A stretch of DNA of 64,000 nt from contig JAEWFT010000016.1 of the NCBI GenBank assembly GCA_023388715.1, positions 1 to 64,000 on the forward strand, read 5' to 3'. The stretch is from Pseudomonadota bacterium. Lineage in GTDB: Bacteria; Pseudomonadota; Gammaproteobacteria; Xanthomonadales; Xanthomonadaceae. A program made the translations under genes and the position numbers. Position 1 is the first letter of the stretch, and every line of letters starts with the position of its first letter. Below are positions 27,641-36,391 of this stretch, piece after piece. The notes beneath the pieces are model-generated. The model saw only the letters and a program-made list of their open reading frames with translations, ran no database searches and was not told the origin of the DNA.

Positions 27641-28081
27641 TTACTTGCCGCCCGGGGCCTGGTTCAGGCCCAGCCAGTACACCCCGATCTGGCGCGCCGC
27701 TTCGATGAAGCGGTCGAACTCCACCGGCTTCTGGATGTAGCTGTTGGCCCCGAGCGCGTAGACATCATCGATGTCGAACGGCTCGGCGCTGGTGGTCAGC
27801 ACCACCACCGGCAGCCCGCGCATGCGCGGCTCGGCGCGCAGCGCCTGCAGCACCTCGCGCCCGCTCAGCTTGGGCAGGTTGAGGTCGAGCAGCACCACCG
27901 TCGGCAGCGCGGCGCCGGCGCGCGCTGCATGCGCGCCACGGCCGAACAGGTAATCCAGGGCCTCGACGCCGTCGCTCACATGGTCCAGCACGTGCTGGCT
28001 GCCGGCTTCCTCGAACGCGATCCGGGTCAGCTCCGCATCGTCCGGGTTGTCTTCGACCAGCAGGATCACCTTCTCGCTCAC
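27641..28081 (-). CDS. Single-domain response regulator (Rcp1 type)
   Basis: Stand-alone receiver of 146 residues with no output domain. The phosphoacceptor is D66 in VVLLDLNLPKLSG; the acid pair is E10/D11 in LVEDNPDDAEL, and K118 lies in SYIQKPVEF. This sequence style is that of Rcp1-like regulators, which act with phytochrome or other soluble kinases through protein-protein contact. Its ATG overlaps the stop of the upstream histidine kinase (ATGA), so kinase and receiver are made together. It likely relays phosphate to an unlinked partner; the target is unknown. Confidence 0.9.
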   Translation of the reverse strand: MSEKVILLVEDNPDDAELTRIAFEEAGSQHVLDHVSDGVEALDYLFGRGAHAARAGAALPTVVLLDLNLPKLSGREVLQALRAEPRMRGLPVVVLTTSAEPFDIDDVYALGANSYIQKPVEFDRFIEAARQIGVYWLGLNQAPGGK

Positions 28082-28860
28082 GCCTTCTCCTTCTCTTGCA
28101 GGTCGCGCAGACGGACTTCGAAGGTCGCGCCTGCGCCCTCCACCGCGCGCCCGTGGATGTCGCCGCCGTGCCGCGCGGCCACCTGGGCCGCGATCGCAAG
28201 CCCCAGCCCGTGGCCGGCGCCATCCTCGGCGCCATGCAGGCGCTGGAACGGTTCGAACAGCTTGTGGGCGTAGGCCGGGTCGAAGCCGATGCCCTCATCG
28301 CGGATCCGCAGCAGCAGGCCATCCTCGAGGCGCTCGCCCTCGACGCTGACCACCACCTTGTCGCGACGGGCCGAGAAGCGCCAGGCATTGCCGAGAAGCT
28401 GCGCCAGCATCGCCTTGAGCAGCCGCTCGTCGCCGACCACGGTCAGGCCAGGCTGGATGGTCGCCTCCAGCGTGCGTTGCGGCTCGGCGTCCTGCAGTTC
28501 CGCCAGGCACCACTCGGCAAGCATGCCGAGGTCCACCTGGCCGGGCCGCAGGGTCGCGGTGCCGGCACGCGCCACTTCGACCATGCCCTCCACCAGCGAT
28601 CCCATCCGCGCGGTCGCGCCGCGGATGCGGCCAAGCGCCTCGCCGACGTTGCCGCCCGCCTGGTCGCCCAGTTCCATCGCGATGCGCCCCGCGAACCCGT
28701 CGATCGCACGAAGCGGCGCGCGCAGGTCATGCGAGACCCCGTGCATGAAGGCCTGCAGGCGCGCATTGGCGGCCGCGGCCTCGCGCCGTGCGGCGTCGGC
28801 CTCGCGCTCCGCGACCTGCAGGCGGGTTTCGTTGTCCGGTGTCTCCCGGGGGGAGGGCAT
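28078..28860 (-). CDS. Soluble histidine kinase without a sensor domain
   Basis: A 260-residue cytosolic kinase consisting only of a short N-terminal coiled coil (residues 12-38), a HisKA domain with H44 in GVSHDLRAPLRAIDGF, and a HATPase domain with LLGNAWRFSARRD (N box), IRDEGIGFD (G1) and GAGHGLGLAIAAQV (G2). Phytochrome-type kinases share this core but carry PAS, GAF and PHY domains that are absent here, so any signal must come from a partner protein. It overlaps the downstream receiver gene by four bases. Its start is directly preceded by the tandem repeat at 28866-28883. Confidence 0.88.
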   Translation of the reverse strand: MPSPRETPDNETRLQVAEREADAARREAAAANARLQAFMHGVSHDLRAPLRAIDGFAGRIAMELGDQAGGNVGEALGRIRGATARMGSLVEGMVEVARAGTATLRPGQVDLGMLAEWCLAELQDAEPQRTLEATIQPGLTVVGDERLLKAMLAQLLGNAWRFSARRDKVVVSVEGERLEDGLLLRIRDEGIGFDPAYAHKLFEPFQRLHGAEDGAGHGLGLAIAAQVAARHGGDIHGRAVEGAGATFEVRLRDLQEKEKA

Positions 28861-28865
28861 GGCGA

Positions 28866-28883
28866 CTTCTAATTCTTCTAATT
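28866..28883 (+). repeat. Perfect tandem 9-bp repeat in the divergent kinase/permease promoter
   Basis: CTTCTAATT occurs twice without a gap (28866-28874 and 28875-28883), an AT-rich island in very GC-rich DNA. It lies 6 bases before the kinase start codon and is followed by an odd-length palindrome ACACGGCGTGT (28909-28919). Both may be protein-binding sites for the divergent pair; this is inference. Confidence 0.5.
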
Positions 28884-28956
28884 GGCCTATGATGCCTTCA
28901 CGTCGTCAACACGGCGTGTAGAGGGGCATGCAGGCTGCGCTTCCGGTGCGGGCACA

Positions 28957-30780
28957 ATGGGATCCATGGACCTGCCACCACTGCTGCTTCCGCAACTCAC
29001 CTTCGGCGTCATCCTCGCGGCCGGCCTGTACCTCTTCATCACGGAGAAATTGCGGGTCGACGTCACCGCCATGCTGATCCTGCTGGCGCTGGTGGTCACC
29101 GGCGTGCTGGATGCGCGGCAGGCGCTGTCGGGGTTTTCCAGCGAGCCGGCGATCATCGTGGCCGCGGTGTTCGTGATCTCCGCGGGACTGGCCTCCACCG
29201 GCGTCAGCGAACGGATCGGCGCCTGGATCGGGCGCGCGGGCGGCGGCACCGAATGGCGCACGATCGCGGTGGTGATGCCGGTGGTGGCGCTGCTGGCCTC
29301 CTTCAGCCACCACGTGATGGTGACCGCGATGATGCTGCCCCTGCTGCTGCGGCATGCGCGCGACCGCCAGCTGCCCGCCTCGCGCCTGCTGATGCCGATG
29401 TCGCTGGCGGCCTCGCTCGGCACCACGCTCACGCTGTTCAGCGCGCCCGCGTTCCTGCTGGCCAACGACCAGCTCAAGCGCGCCGGCGCGGAAGGCCTCG
29501 GCATCTTCTCGATCACCCCGATCGGCTTGACCCTGGTGGCGGTGGGCACCGTGTACATGCTGGTGGCACGCTGGGTGCTGCCCAAGCGCAGCGGCGAGGG
29601 TGGCGATGACGATTTCCTGCGGCTCGGGCGCTACCGCACCGAGTTGCTGGTGGTGCCCGGCGGACAGTGGGCCACCCGCACCCTGGCCGACATGCAGAAG
29701 GCGATGGGCAAGTCGGTGACCGTGCATGGCTGGCTGCGCGAGGGCAAGCGCCGCGACGACCTCAGCGCCGGCAGCCCGCTGCTGGGCGGCGACATCCTGC
29801 TGGTCGAGGCCAGCGCGGACGAGCTGATGTCGCTGCACGACGATGCCGGCATGGACCTCAACGCGATCGCCCGCCACGGCGAGACGCTGGGCGGCGAGGG
29901 CACCCTGCAGCTGGTGCAGACGGTGGTTGCGCCGGGCTCCGAGATGCTCGGGCGCAGCATCCGCGAGCTGGATTTCTCGAGCCAGTTCAACGCGGTGGTG
30001 GTCGGCTTGTGGCGGCGGACCGGCCCGGTCGCCGAACGGCTGTCGGACGCGCGCCTGCAGGAGGGTGACCTGCTGGTGCTGTGGGGGCGCACCAATCGCT
30101 TCGCCGAGCTGGCCAACCACCACGGGTTCCTGCTGCTGGCCCCGTTTGCCGGCGAGGCCAAGCGGCGGCTGCGCGCGCCGCTGGCGCTGGGGATCATGGC
30201 CGCGACCATCCTCGCCGCCGCCACCGAATGGCTGCCCGCGCCCATCGCGTTCCTCGCCGGCGCGGTGGCGATGGTGGTCACCGGCTGCGTCGACATCAAG
30301 CGCGCCTACCGCGAGATCGACGTGCGCATCTTCGTGATGATCGCCGGCGTGATCCCGCTGGGCATCGCGATGGAGGTCACCGGCACCGCCGACGTGCTGG
30401 CCACCGGGATGTCGCACATGGTGGCCACCTGGCCGCCGCTGGCGATCCTGCTGGTGATGTTCTGGTTCGGCGCGCTGCTCACCCAAGTGATGAGCGATGC
30501 CGCCACCACCGCACTGCTGGCGCCGATCGCGCTGGCGCTGTCGCAGCTGCTGGACATGCCGCCAACGCCGTTCGTGGTGTGCACGGCGCTGGGCGCGGTG
30601 GTCGCGTTCCTGACGCCGATCGGCCACCACGGCAACCTGCTGATCCTCGGGCCGGGCCAGTACCGCTTCGGCGATTTCATGCGCATCGGCCTGCCGCTGA
30701 CCGTGATCATCTCGCTGGTCAGCGCATGGATGGCGCGCGCGCTGTGGCTGGGCGGCCCGCTGTGGCCGACGTTCGGCTGA
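28957..30780 (+). CDS. SLC13-family permease with two TrkA-C domains
   Basis: Divalent-anion/sodium symporter type membrane protein of 607 residues. An N-terminal set of about six helices and a C-terminal set of about six helices flank a cytosolic insert of two RCK_C (TrkA-C) domains, roughly residues 210-290 (ELLVVPGGQWATRTLADM) and 310-385 (SEMLGRSIRELDFSSQFNAVVVG). Such proteins are annotated as SLC13 or ArsB/NhaD-like permeases. The substrate, possibly sulfate, a dicarboxylate or Na+, is not decidable. The start is ATG 28957; ATG 28966 is equally possible and neither has a clear ribosome binding site. It is divergent from the soluble histidine kinase. Confidence 0.85.
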   Translation: MGSMDLPPLLLPQLTFGVILAAGLYLFITEKLRVDVTAMLILLALVVTGVLDARQALSGFSSEPAIIVAAVFVISAGLASTGVSERIGAWIGRAGGGTEWRTIAVVMPVVALLASFSHHVMVTAMMLPLLLRHARDRQLPASRLLMPMSLAASLGTTLTLFSAPAFLLANDQLKRAGAEGLGIFSITPIGLTLVAVGTVYMLVARWVLPKRSGEGGDDDFLRLGRYRTELLVVPGGQWATRTLADMQKAMGKSVTVHGWLREGKRRDDLSAGSPLLGGDILLVEASADELMSLHDDAGMDLNAIARHGETLGGEGTLQLVQTVVAPGSEMLGRSIRELDFSSQFNAVVVGLWRRTGPVAERLSDARLQEGDLLVLWGRTNRFAELANHHGFLLLAPFAGEAKRRLRAPLALGIMAATILAAATEWLPAPIAFLAGAVAMVVTGCVDIKRAYREIDVRIFVMIAGVIPLGIAMEVTGTADVLATGMSHMVATWPPLAILLVMFWFGALLTQVMSDAATTALLAPIALALSQLLDMPPTPFVVCTALGAVVAFLTPIGHHGNLLILGPGQYRFGDFMRIGLPLTVIISLVSAWMARALWLGGPLWPTFG

Positions 30781-30796
30781 CCTTCCGGAGGACGTC

Positions 30797-31663
30797 ATGA
30801 GCATCCTGGTTGCCCCGCGCGAACATGACCTCGGCGGCTTCGTCGTGCGCCGCGCGGTCCCCACGATCGAGGTGCGCAGCGTCGGCCCGTTCGTGTTCGT
30901 CGACCACATGGGACCGGCGCTGTTCGAACCCGGCCGCGGCGTCGACGTCCGCCCGCACCCGCACATCGGCTTGGCCACCGTCACCTACCTGTGGGCCGGC
31001 GCGCTGCGCCACCGCGACACCCTTGGCAGCTTGCAGGACATCCTGCCCGGCGACGTCAACTGGATGACCGCCGGCCGCGGCATCGCCCACTCCGAGCGCA
31101 CCCCGCCGCAGCCGCGCAGCGCCGGGCATGCGCTGCACGGCATGCAGACGTGGGTGGCGCTGCCGAAGGCGGACGAGGAGGTCACGCCCGCGTTCCACCA
31201 CCATCCTGCCGACAGCCTGCCGACGCTGGCGCGCGCGGGAAGCCGGCTGCGGGTGATCGCCGGCCGCGGCTTCGGCATGGAATCGCCGGTGCGGGTGCAT
31301 GCGCAGACCTTCAACGTCGCGGTCGATCTTGAGCCCGACGCCGAACTGGACATCGCCGCGGAAGCGCCCGAGCGCGCGCTCTACGTGCTGGAAGGAAGCG
31401 CGCAGCTGGACGGCGCCGACATCCCCGAGAAGCACCTGGTCCTGCTCGACGCCGGCGCGCGCCACCGCATGCGCGCGAAGACGCCGGTCAAGGCGATGCT
31501 GTTCGGCGGCGAGCCGCTGGATGGCCGCCGGCACATGTGGTGGAACTTCGTGTCGTCGTCGAAGGAACGCATCGAGCAGGCCAAGGACGATTGGGTCGCC
31601 GGCCGCTTCGGGTTGGTCCCGGGCGACGAAAGCGAATTCATCCCGCTGCCCGAGCGCCGCTGA
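30797..31663 (+). CDS. Pirin family protein
   Basis: Double-cupin metalloprotein of the pirin family, 288 residues. The N-terminal cupin carries the metal-site residues in VDVRPHPHIGLATVTYLWAG, and H/E residues follow in RGIAHSERTP. Bacterial pirins have been reported as quercetin dioxygenases or as regulators of pyruvate dehydrogenase; the role here is unknown. A strong GGAGG lies 6 bases before the ATG. It follows the SLC13 permease by 16 bases, which suggests co-transcription, and it converges with the radical SAM gene with a 6-base gap. Confidence 0.92.
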   Translation: MSILVAPREHDLGGFVVRRAVPTIEVRSVGPFVFVDHMGPALFEPGRGVDVRPHPHIGLATVTYLWAGALRHRDTLGSLQDILPGDVNWMTAGRGIAHSERTPPQPRSAGHALHGMQTWVALPKADEEVTPAFHHHPADSLPTLARAGSRLRVIAGRGFGMESPVRVHAQTFNVAVDLEPDAELDIAAEAPERALYVLEGSAQLDGADIPEKHLVLLDAGARHRMRAKTPVKAMLFGGEPLDGRRHMWWNFVSSSKERIEQAKDDWVAGRFGLVPGDESEFIPLPERR

Positions 31664-31669
31664 TCCCGC

Positions 31670-32782
31670 CTAGAACAGGCTGCCCTGCGGCGAGGGCGCG
31701 CGCGGCGGCACGAACAGGTCCGTGCGCAGCGGCGGCAGGCCCGGGAAACCGAGCCGGCGACGGGTCTTCGCGAAGCGCATGGCGATCAGCTCGGCAAAGG
31801 GGCCCTGCCCGCGCATGCGGATCCCGAAGCCGCCCTGGTAGTCCTGCCCGCCGCGCATCTGCCGGACCAGGCTCAGCACCCGCGTGGCGCGGTCGGGATA
31901 GTGCAGCTCCAGCCATTCGCGCCAGATCTGCTTGAGTTCGTGGGGCAGCCGCAACAGCACGTAGCCGGCCGACGCGGCGCCGGCATCGCGCGCGGCCTCG
32001 AGGATGTGCTCGAGGTCGTGGTCGGTGATCATCGGGATCACCGGCGCCACCAGCACCCCAGCCGGAACCCCGGCCTCGTGCAGCGCGGCGAGCATCCGCA
32101 GCCGGGTGTGCGGCGCCGCCGCCCGCGGCTCCAGCTTCGCCGACAGCGCGTTGTCCAGCGTGGTCACCGACACCGAGACGTGCACCAGCCCGTGCCTGGC
32201 CAGTTCCGCCAGCAGGTCGAGGTCGCGCAGCAGCGCGCTGCCTTTCGTCACGATGTGCAGCGGGTGCCGCGCGTCCAGCAACACCTGCAGGCAGGCGCGG
32301 CTGAGCCCGTGCTCGCGCTCGATCGGCTGCCAGCCGTCGGTGTTGATCCCCAGCGCGATCGGACTGGGGACATGGCCAGGCTTGGCCAGCTCCGCGCGCA
32401 GCAGTTCCGGTGCGTTGGCCTTGGCGAACAGGCGGGTCTCGAAGTCCAGCCCGGGCGAGAGTTCGAGGTAGGCGTGCGAGGGCCGCGCGAAGCAGTACAC
32501 GCAGCCGTGCTCGCAGCCGCGGTACGGGTTCACCGACTGCGAAAAGCCGACATCCGGGGACTGGTTGCGGGTGATGATGCTGCGCGCGCGCTCGGTCGCG
32601 ACCTCGGTGCGCAACCTGGGCGCCTCCGCTGCGTGCGCATGGAACGAGCCCCAGCCGTCGTCCTCCGCCTGCAGTTCGCGCGTTTCGAAGCGACCGGCCA
32701 CCCGCGACGCCGCGCCGCGACCCTTCAACGGCGCGGTGGGCCTGCCTGCATCGCCGGCACGGTGGTCGCGTGCATTTGCCAT
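31670..32782 (-). CDS. PA0069-type radical SAM protein
   Basis: Radical SAM enzyme of 370 residues. The [4Fe-4S] cluster motif is C90-x3-C94-x2-C97 in NPYRGCEHGCVYCFAR, the arrangement typical of the PA0069 (SplB-related, Rv2578c) family. A TIM-barrel core follows with LGINTDGWQPIE and HIVTKGSALLRD. The natural substrate of this family is not known to me. No SAM-dependent partner is adjacent. It is divergent from cardiolipin synthase across a 57-base gap, with no signal peptide or membrane segment. Confidence 0.88.
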   Translation of the reverse strand: MANARDHRAGDAGRPTAPLKGRGAASRVAGRFETRELQAEDDGWGSFHAHAAEAPRLRTEVATERARSIITRNQSPDVGFSQSVNPYRGCEHGCVYCFARPSHAYLELSPGLDFETRLFAKANAPELLRAELAKPGHVPSPIALGINTDGWQPIEREHGLSRACLQVLLDARHPLHIVTKGSALLRDLDLLAELARHGLVHVSVSVTTLDNALSAKLEPRAAAPHTRLRMLAALHEAGVPAGVLVAPVIPMITDHDLEHILEAARDAGAASAGYVLLRLPHELKQIWREWLELHYPDRATRVLSLVRQMRGGQDYQGGFGIRMRGQGPFAELIAMRFAKTRRRLGFPGLPPLRTDLFVPPRAPSPQGSLF

Positions 32783-32839
32783 CCCGCCACCCTACCCTGT
32801 GCACGTCGCAGCCGTCGCGACGGGCCCGCGGGGAGGGAC

Positions 32840-34279
32840 ATGCTGGAAGCGCTGCACGCCGGCTGGGAGGCGTTCTGGTCCCTGCCGCACATCCGCGCGT
32901 ACCTGACCATCGGCTGGCTTGCCTACCTGGTCGTGCTCGGCGCCTACATCGTCCTGCAGAAGCGCGAACCGGCCGCGACCCTGAGCTGGCTCATCAGCCT
33001 GGCCACCCTGCCGTACATCGGCTTCGTCATCTATTACTTCTTCGGCCCGCAGAAAATCACCCGCCACCGCGCGCGCCGGCGCCGCCAGCGCGCCGGCCTC
33101 GACCACGTGCCGCCCACCAGCGTGGAGTCCGAGGAGCTGCGTTCGCTGGGCCAGGCCAGCACCGGGCTGGCGCCCGCCACCGCGCGCGAGGTGCGCCTGC
33201 TGGTCGACGGCGGCGGCAAGTACCCGGCGCTGCTGGAGGACATCGCCGCGGCGCGCGACCACGTGCACCTGGCCTATTACATCTACCACCCGGACCGGAC
33301 CGGCACCGAACTGCGCGATGCGCTCGTCGAGCGCGCGCGTGCCGGGGTCAAGGTCCGGCTGCTGCTGGACGCGGTCGGTGCCAGCAAGGCCAGCCAGCGC
33401 TTCTTCGCCCCGCTGCTGGACGCCGGTGGCGAGCTTGCCTGGTTCCATCCCGCGCGGCCGTGGATGCTCTGGCGGCGGCCCTGGCTCAACCTGCGGCTGC
33501 ATCGCAAGATCGTGGTGGTCGATGGCCGCGTCGGCTACCTGGGCGGGATCAACATCACCGACGAGCAGGACGAGCGCCTGCGCGAGGACGCCTATCGCGA
33601 CCTGCACCTGCGGATCGAGGGCGACCTGGTGCGCAGCCTGCAGGAGACCTTCGTCGAGGATTGGGCCTACACCACCCGGCGTAACGACTTCATCGGCGAC
33701 GTAGTGCGCGCAATGCCCCAGCCGCAGGCCGGACCGATCCATGCGCAGCTGCTGGTGTCCGGTCCCGACTCGCCGTGGGAGGCGATCCACCGCCTGCACG
33801 TGGGCGCGATCCACGCCGCGGCGCAACGGGTGTGGCTGGTGACGCCCTACTTCGTGCCCGGCGAGGCGGCGATGATGGCGCTGACCTCGGCCGCACTGGG
33901 CGGGCTCGACGTGCGCCTGCTGGTGCCGCGAATGAGCGACAGCCGGCTGGTCACCTATTGCGTGCGCTCGTTCTACTCCGAGTTGCTGGCGGCCGGGGTC
34001 AAGGTCTACGAGTACGGGCCGCGGATGCTGCACAGCAAGGCGCTGCTGGTGGACGACCACATCGCCGTGATCGGCAGCGCCAACTTCGACCATCGCAGCT
34101 TCCGGCTGAACTTCGAGGCCTCGGTGTTGTTCGACGATGCCGGCGTCGCCGCGCAGCTGGAGCAGCAGATCGAGCGCGAATTCGCGTTCGCGCCGCGCGT
34201 ACGCGCCAACCGGGAGCGCTCGCTGCTCAGGCACCGGCTGCCGGAAGGACTGGCCCGGCTGATGGCGCCGCTGCTCTAG
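32840..34279 (+). CDS. cls: Cardiolipin synthase
   Basis: Phospholipase D superfamily enzyme that condenses two phosphatidylglycerols to cardiolipin at the inner membrane. It has 479 residues with two N-terminal membrane helices (20-40 and 48-68). The two HKD motifs are complete: H221-K223-D228 in LHRKIVVVDGR and H398-K400-D405 in LHSKALLVDDH, each followed by a G-rich turn (YLGGINI, IGSANFDHRSF). GGGAGGG precedes the ATG at 32840; the open frame extending upstream lies in the radical SAM gene and is spurious. The family contains three paralogues in many bacteria (ClsA/B/C); this is ClsA-like. Confidence 0.95.
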   Translation: MLEALHAGWEAFWSLPHIRAYLTIGWLAYLVVLGAYIVLQKREPAATLSWLISLATLPYIGFVIYYFFGPQKITRHRARRRRQRAGLDHVPPTSVESEELRSLGQASTGLAPATAREVRLLVDGGGKYPALLEDIAAARDHVHLAYYIYHPDRTGTELRDALVERARAGVKVRLLLDAVGASKASQRFFAPLLDAGGELAWFHPARPWMLWRRPWLNLRLHRKIVVVDGRVGYLGGINITDEQDERLREDAYRDLHLRIEGDLVRSLQETFVEDWAYTTRRNDFIGDVVRAMPQPQAGPIHAQLLVSGPDSPWEAIHRLHVGAIHAAAQRVWLVTPYFVPGEAAMMALTSAALGGLDVRLLVPRMSDSRLVTYCVRSFYSELLAAGVKVYEYGPRMLHSKALLVDDHIAVIGSANFDHRSFRLNFEASVLFDDAGVAAQLEQQIEREFAFAPRVRANRERSLLRHRLPEGLARLMAPLL

Positions 34280-34346
34280 CCAAGGGCGTATCGCCGCCGC
34301 GCCGCTTGCGGGCTACACTGGCGCGGTCCCGCCGCGGAGCCCCGCC

Positions 34347-34604
34347 ATGCAATGGTTGTTCCTGCTCCTCGCCATCGCCGCCATGGCGCTGGCCTTCGTC
34401 ACCACCTCCAGCACGGTGCTGGCCCTGAGCCTGGTCGCGGCGCTGGTGCTGTTCGGCTTGTGGGCGCTGGCACGCTACTCGGCCAAGGTCGCCGACCGCG
34501 GCCGCGATGCGTCGATGATGATCGATCCGGCCGAATTGCGCCGCCTGCGCGAGATCGCCGAGGCGCGCAAGGCCGCCGGCAACGACGCCCCGCCCGCGCC
34601 CTGA
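34347..34604 (+). CDS. Small two-helix membrane protein
   Basis: An 85-residue protein of unknown function. Two adjacent membrane helices ([16 protein letters not shown] and [18 protein letters not shown]) are followed by a charged cytosolic tail ([17 protein letters not shown]). It sits between cls and pdxJ on the plus strand, ending 11 bases before the pdxJ GTG, so the two are probably co-transcribed. A TACACT element at 34314-34319 could be its -10 box. The coding call rests on codon use and position. Confidence 0.6.
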   Translation: MQWLFLLLAIAAMALAFVTTSSTVLALSLVAALVLFGLWALARYSAKVADRGRDASMMIDPAELRRLREIAEARKAAGNDAPPAP

Positions 34605-34615
34605 CCGCCATCGGC

Positions 34616-35386
34616 GTGGCCACCGCGCTCAGCGTCAACCTCAACAAGATCGCGGTGCTGCGCAACTCGCGCGGCGGCCGCGAGCCTGACGTCCGCCGCG
34701 CCGGCATCGCCTGCCTGGACGCCGGCGCCGATGGGCTGACCGTGCATCCGCGCCCCGACGGGCGCCATATCCGCGCCGATGACGTCGCCGTGCTGGCCGC
34801 GCTGTGCCGGGAGCGCGGGGTGGAGTTCAACATCGAGGGCAATCCGTTCGCCCCGCCGCGCCCCGGCTATCCCGGCCTGCTTGCGCTGTGCGAACACGCG
34901 CGTCCGGCGCAGGTCACCCTGGTGCCGGACGGCGACAGCCAGTTGACCTCCGACCATGGCTTCGATTTCCGCCGCGAGGGCGAGGCACTGCGTGCGCTGA
35001 TCCCCGCGTTCAAGGCGCTGGGCGCGCGGGTGAGCGTGTTCTGCAACGTGGGTGATCCCGACGTGGCGCTCGCGGCCGATGTCGGTGCCGATCGCGTGGA
35101 GCTCTACACCGGGCCGTTTGCCGACGCGCACGCGGCCGGCGCGCCCGCCGCCGCGCTGGCCGACGCCCGCGACACCGCGCTGCGCGCGCAGGCGGCAGGC
35201 CTTGGCGTCAATGCCGGCCACGATCTCAGCCAGGCGAACCTCGCCGACTTCCTCGCCGCCGTGCCCGGCGTCCTGGAAGTCTCGATCGGCCATGCCCTGG
35301 TCGCTGAAGCGCTGTACTCAGGGCTGGATGCCACCGTGCGCGGCTACTGCCAGATCCTCGACGCGTCCAACACGCTGCCCGGCTGA
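34616..35386 (+). CDS. pdxJ: Pyridoxine 5'-phosphate synthase
   Basis: Last step of the deoxyxylulose-5-phosphate-dependent vitamin B6 pathway: condenses 1-deoxyxylulose-5-phosphate with 3-amino-2-oxopropyl phosphate to give pyridoxine phosphate. The protein has 256 residues. The start is a GTG at 34616 giving [21 protein letters not shown], which matches the family start [10 protein letters not shown] longer upstream frame is only shadow. Conserved segments include [25 protein letters not shown] and VNAGHDLSQ. It converges on the exbD2 gene; the hairpin at 35433-35458 lies between them. Confidence 0.95.
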   Translation: MATALSVNLNKIAVLRNSRGGREPDVRRAGIACLDAGADGLTVHPRPDGRHIRADDVAVLAALCRERGVEFNIEGNPFAPPRPGYPGLLALCEHARPAQVTLVPDGDSQLTSDHGFDFRREGEALRALIPAFKALGARVSVFCNVGDPDVALAADVGADRVELYTGPFADAHAAGAPAAALADARDTALRAQAAGLGVNAGHDLSQANLADFLAAVPGVLEVSIGHALVAEALYSGLDATVRGYCQILDASNTLPG

Positions 35387-35432
35387 CCTGGGCGCGTCGC
35401 CGCGGCGGGCGAGCAAGACAGGAACCAAAAAA

Positions 35433-35458
35433 AACGCCGCCCGTTGCGGGGCGGCGTT
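35433..35458 (-). terminator. Rho-independent terminator of the tonB-exbB-exbD operon
   Basis: A 10-bp perfect stem AACGCCGCCC / GGGCGGCGTT with a 6-base loop. On the minus strand it ends in a run of eight T, the classical form. It lies 45 bases after the exbD2 stop. It may also help to stop pdxJ transcripts coming the other way. Confidence 0.85.
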
Positions 35459-35502
35459 CGTCATCCACGACGTGCTCCGGAAGCCGGAGCATGGAGTTTT
35501 AT

Positions 35503-35916
35503 TTAGTTCTGGACGAATCCGATCTTGACCATCTCGGCATTCTTGGCCGCGGCCAGGGCCTGGGCCAGGATGCCGTAGTCGGCGTCGTCGCTGGTGTCGA
35601 TCTCCAGGGTCGGCTGGTTGGTCGGATCGCGCTCGACCTCCGTCTTCATCATCGCCTGCAACGCGCTCACCGGGGTGGGCGTGTCGTTCCAGAACACCTG
35701 GCCGGCCGAATCGATGCGCAGGCGGATCGGTTCCGGCGGGTCGTTGACCTGCGGCGGCGGGTTGAGCGAGCGCTGCGGCAGGTCCACGTCCACCGGCACC
35801 GACTGGATCGGCATGGTCACCATGAAGATGATCAGCAGCACCAGCATCACGTCCACCAGGGGTGTGACGTTGATGTCGGCCATTGCGGATGCGCTTGCGT
35901 TGCTGGTGAAAGCCAT
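35503..35916 (-). CDS. exbD2: Biopolymer transport protein ExbD, second copy
   Basis: ExbD subunit of the proton-driven TonB energiser complex in the inner membrane, 137 residues. One membrane helix ([18 protein letters not shown]) carries the proton-conducting aspartate in [11 protein letters not shown], followed by a periplasmic domain. GAGGT lies 6 bases before the ATG. This is the second of two tandem ExbD genes, as in Xanthomonas, where an additional exbD is known. It diverges from its neighbour in the periplasmic part, so the two may have different partners. Confidence 0.93.
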   Translation of the reverse strand: MAFTSNASASAMADINVTPLVDVMLVLLIIFMVTMPIQSVPVDVDLPQRSLNPPPQVNDPPEPIRLRIDSAGQVFWNDTPTPVSALQAMMKTEVERDPTNQPTLEIDTSDDADYGILAQALAAAKNAEMVKIGFVQN

Positions 35917-35926
35917 CGGTGTTACC

Positions 35927-36358
35927 TCAGATGTTCTTCTTCGGCGGCGTCGTCACGAAGCCGACCTTGCGCATGCCCTGTTGCTGGGCCACCTTCACCA
36001 CGTCGTTGACCAGCCGGTACTTGGTGGTGCGGTCGGCGCGGATGTTGACGGTGGGCTGCGGGGTCTTCTGGGCCTCGACCGAGAGCTTGCTCTCGACCAG
36101 CTCGCGGCTGATCGGCTCGTCGTTCCAGAACAGCTCGCCCCGCTCGGTGACGGCGATGGTGATCGGCGGGATCTTCGGACCCTTTTCCTCTTCCTTCTTC
36201 TCGAGCACCGCCTCCGGCAGCTGGACCTTGACCTTATGGTTCATCAGCGGGGTGGTGATCATGAAGATGATCAGCAGGACCAACATCACGTCCACGAGGG
36301 GCGTGACGTTGATTTCGGCCATTGGACCGCCTTCGTTGCCGCCAGCGCTCATTCCCAT
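35927..36358 (-). CDS. exbD1: Biopolymer transport protein ExbD, first copy
   Basis: ExbD subunit, 143 residues. The membrane helix and proton-path aspartate are in [18 protein letters not shown], and the periplasmic domain has a charged linker [13 protein letters not shown]. It lies between exbB and exbD2 with short gaps and is part of the tonB-exbB-exbD1-exbD2 operon. An internal ATG at 36352 is a possible alternative start; AGAGG lies 10 bases before the first ATG. Confidence 0.95.
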   Translation of the reverse strand: MGMSAGGNEGGPMAEINVTPLVDVMLVLLIIFMITTPLMNHKVKVQLPEAVLEKKEEEKGPKIPPITIAVTERGELFWNDEPISRELVESKLSVEAQKTPQPTVNIRADRTTKYRLVNDVVKVAQQQGMRKVGFVTTPPKKNI

Positions 36359-36391
36359 GGGTCAATTACCTCTGTCAGGGCCAGGCGACGA

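Noticed and set aside
28906..30984. A 692-residue open frame on the minus strand
   Set aside because: Antisense to the SLC13 permease. His/Gln/Arg-rich with no domain pattern.
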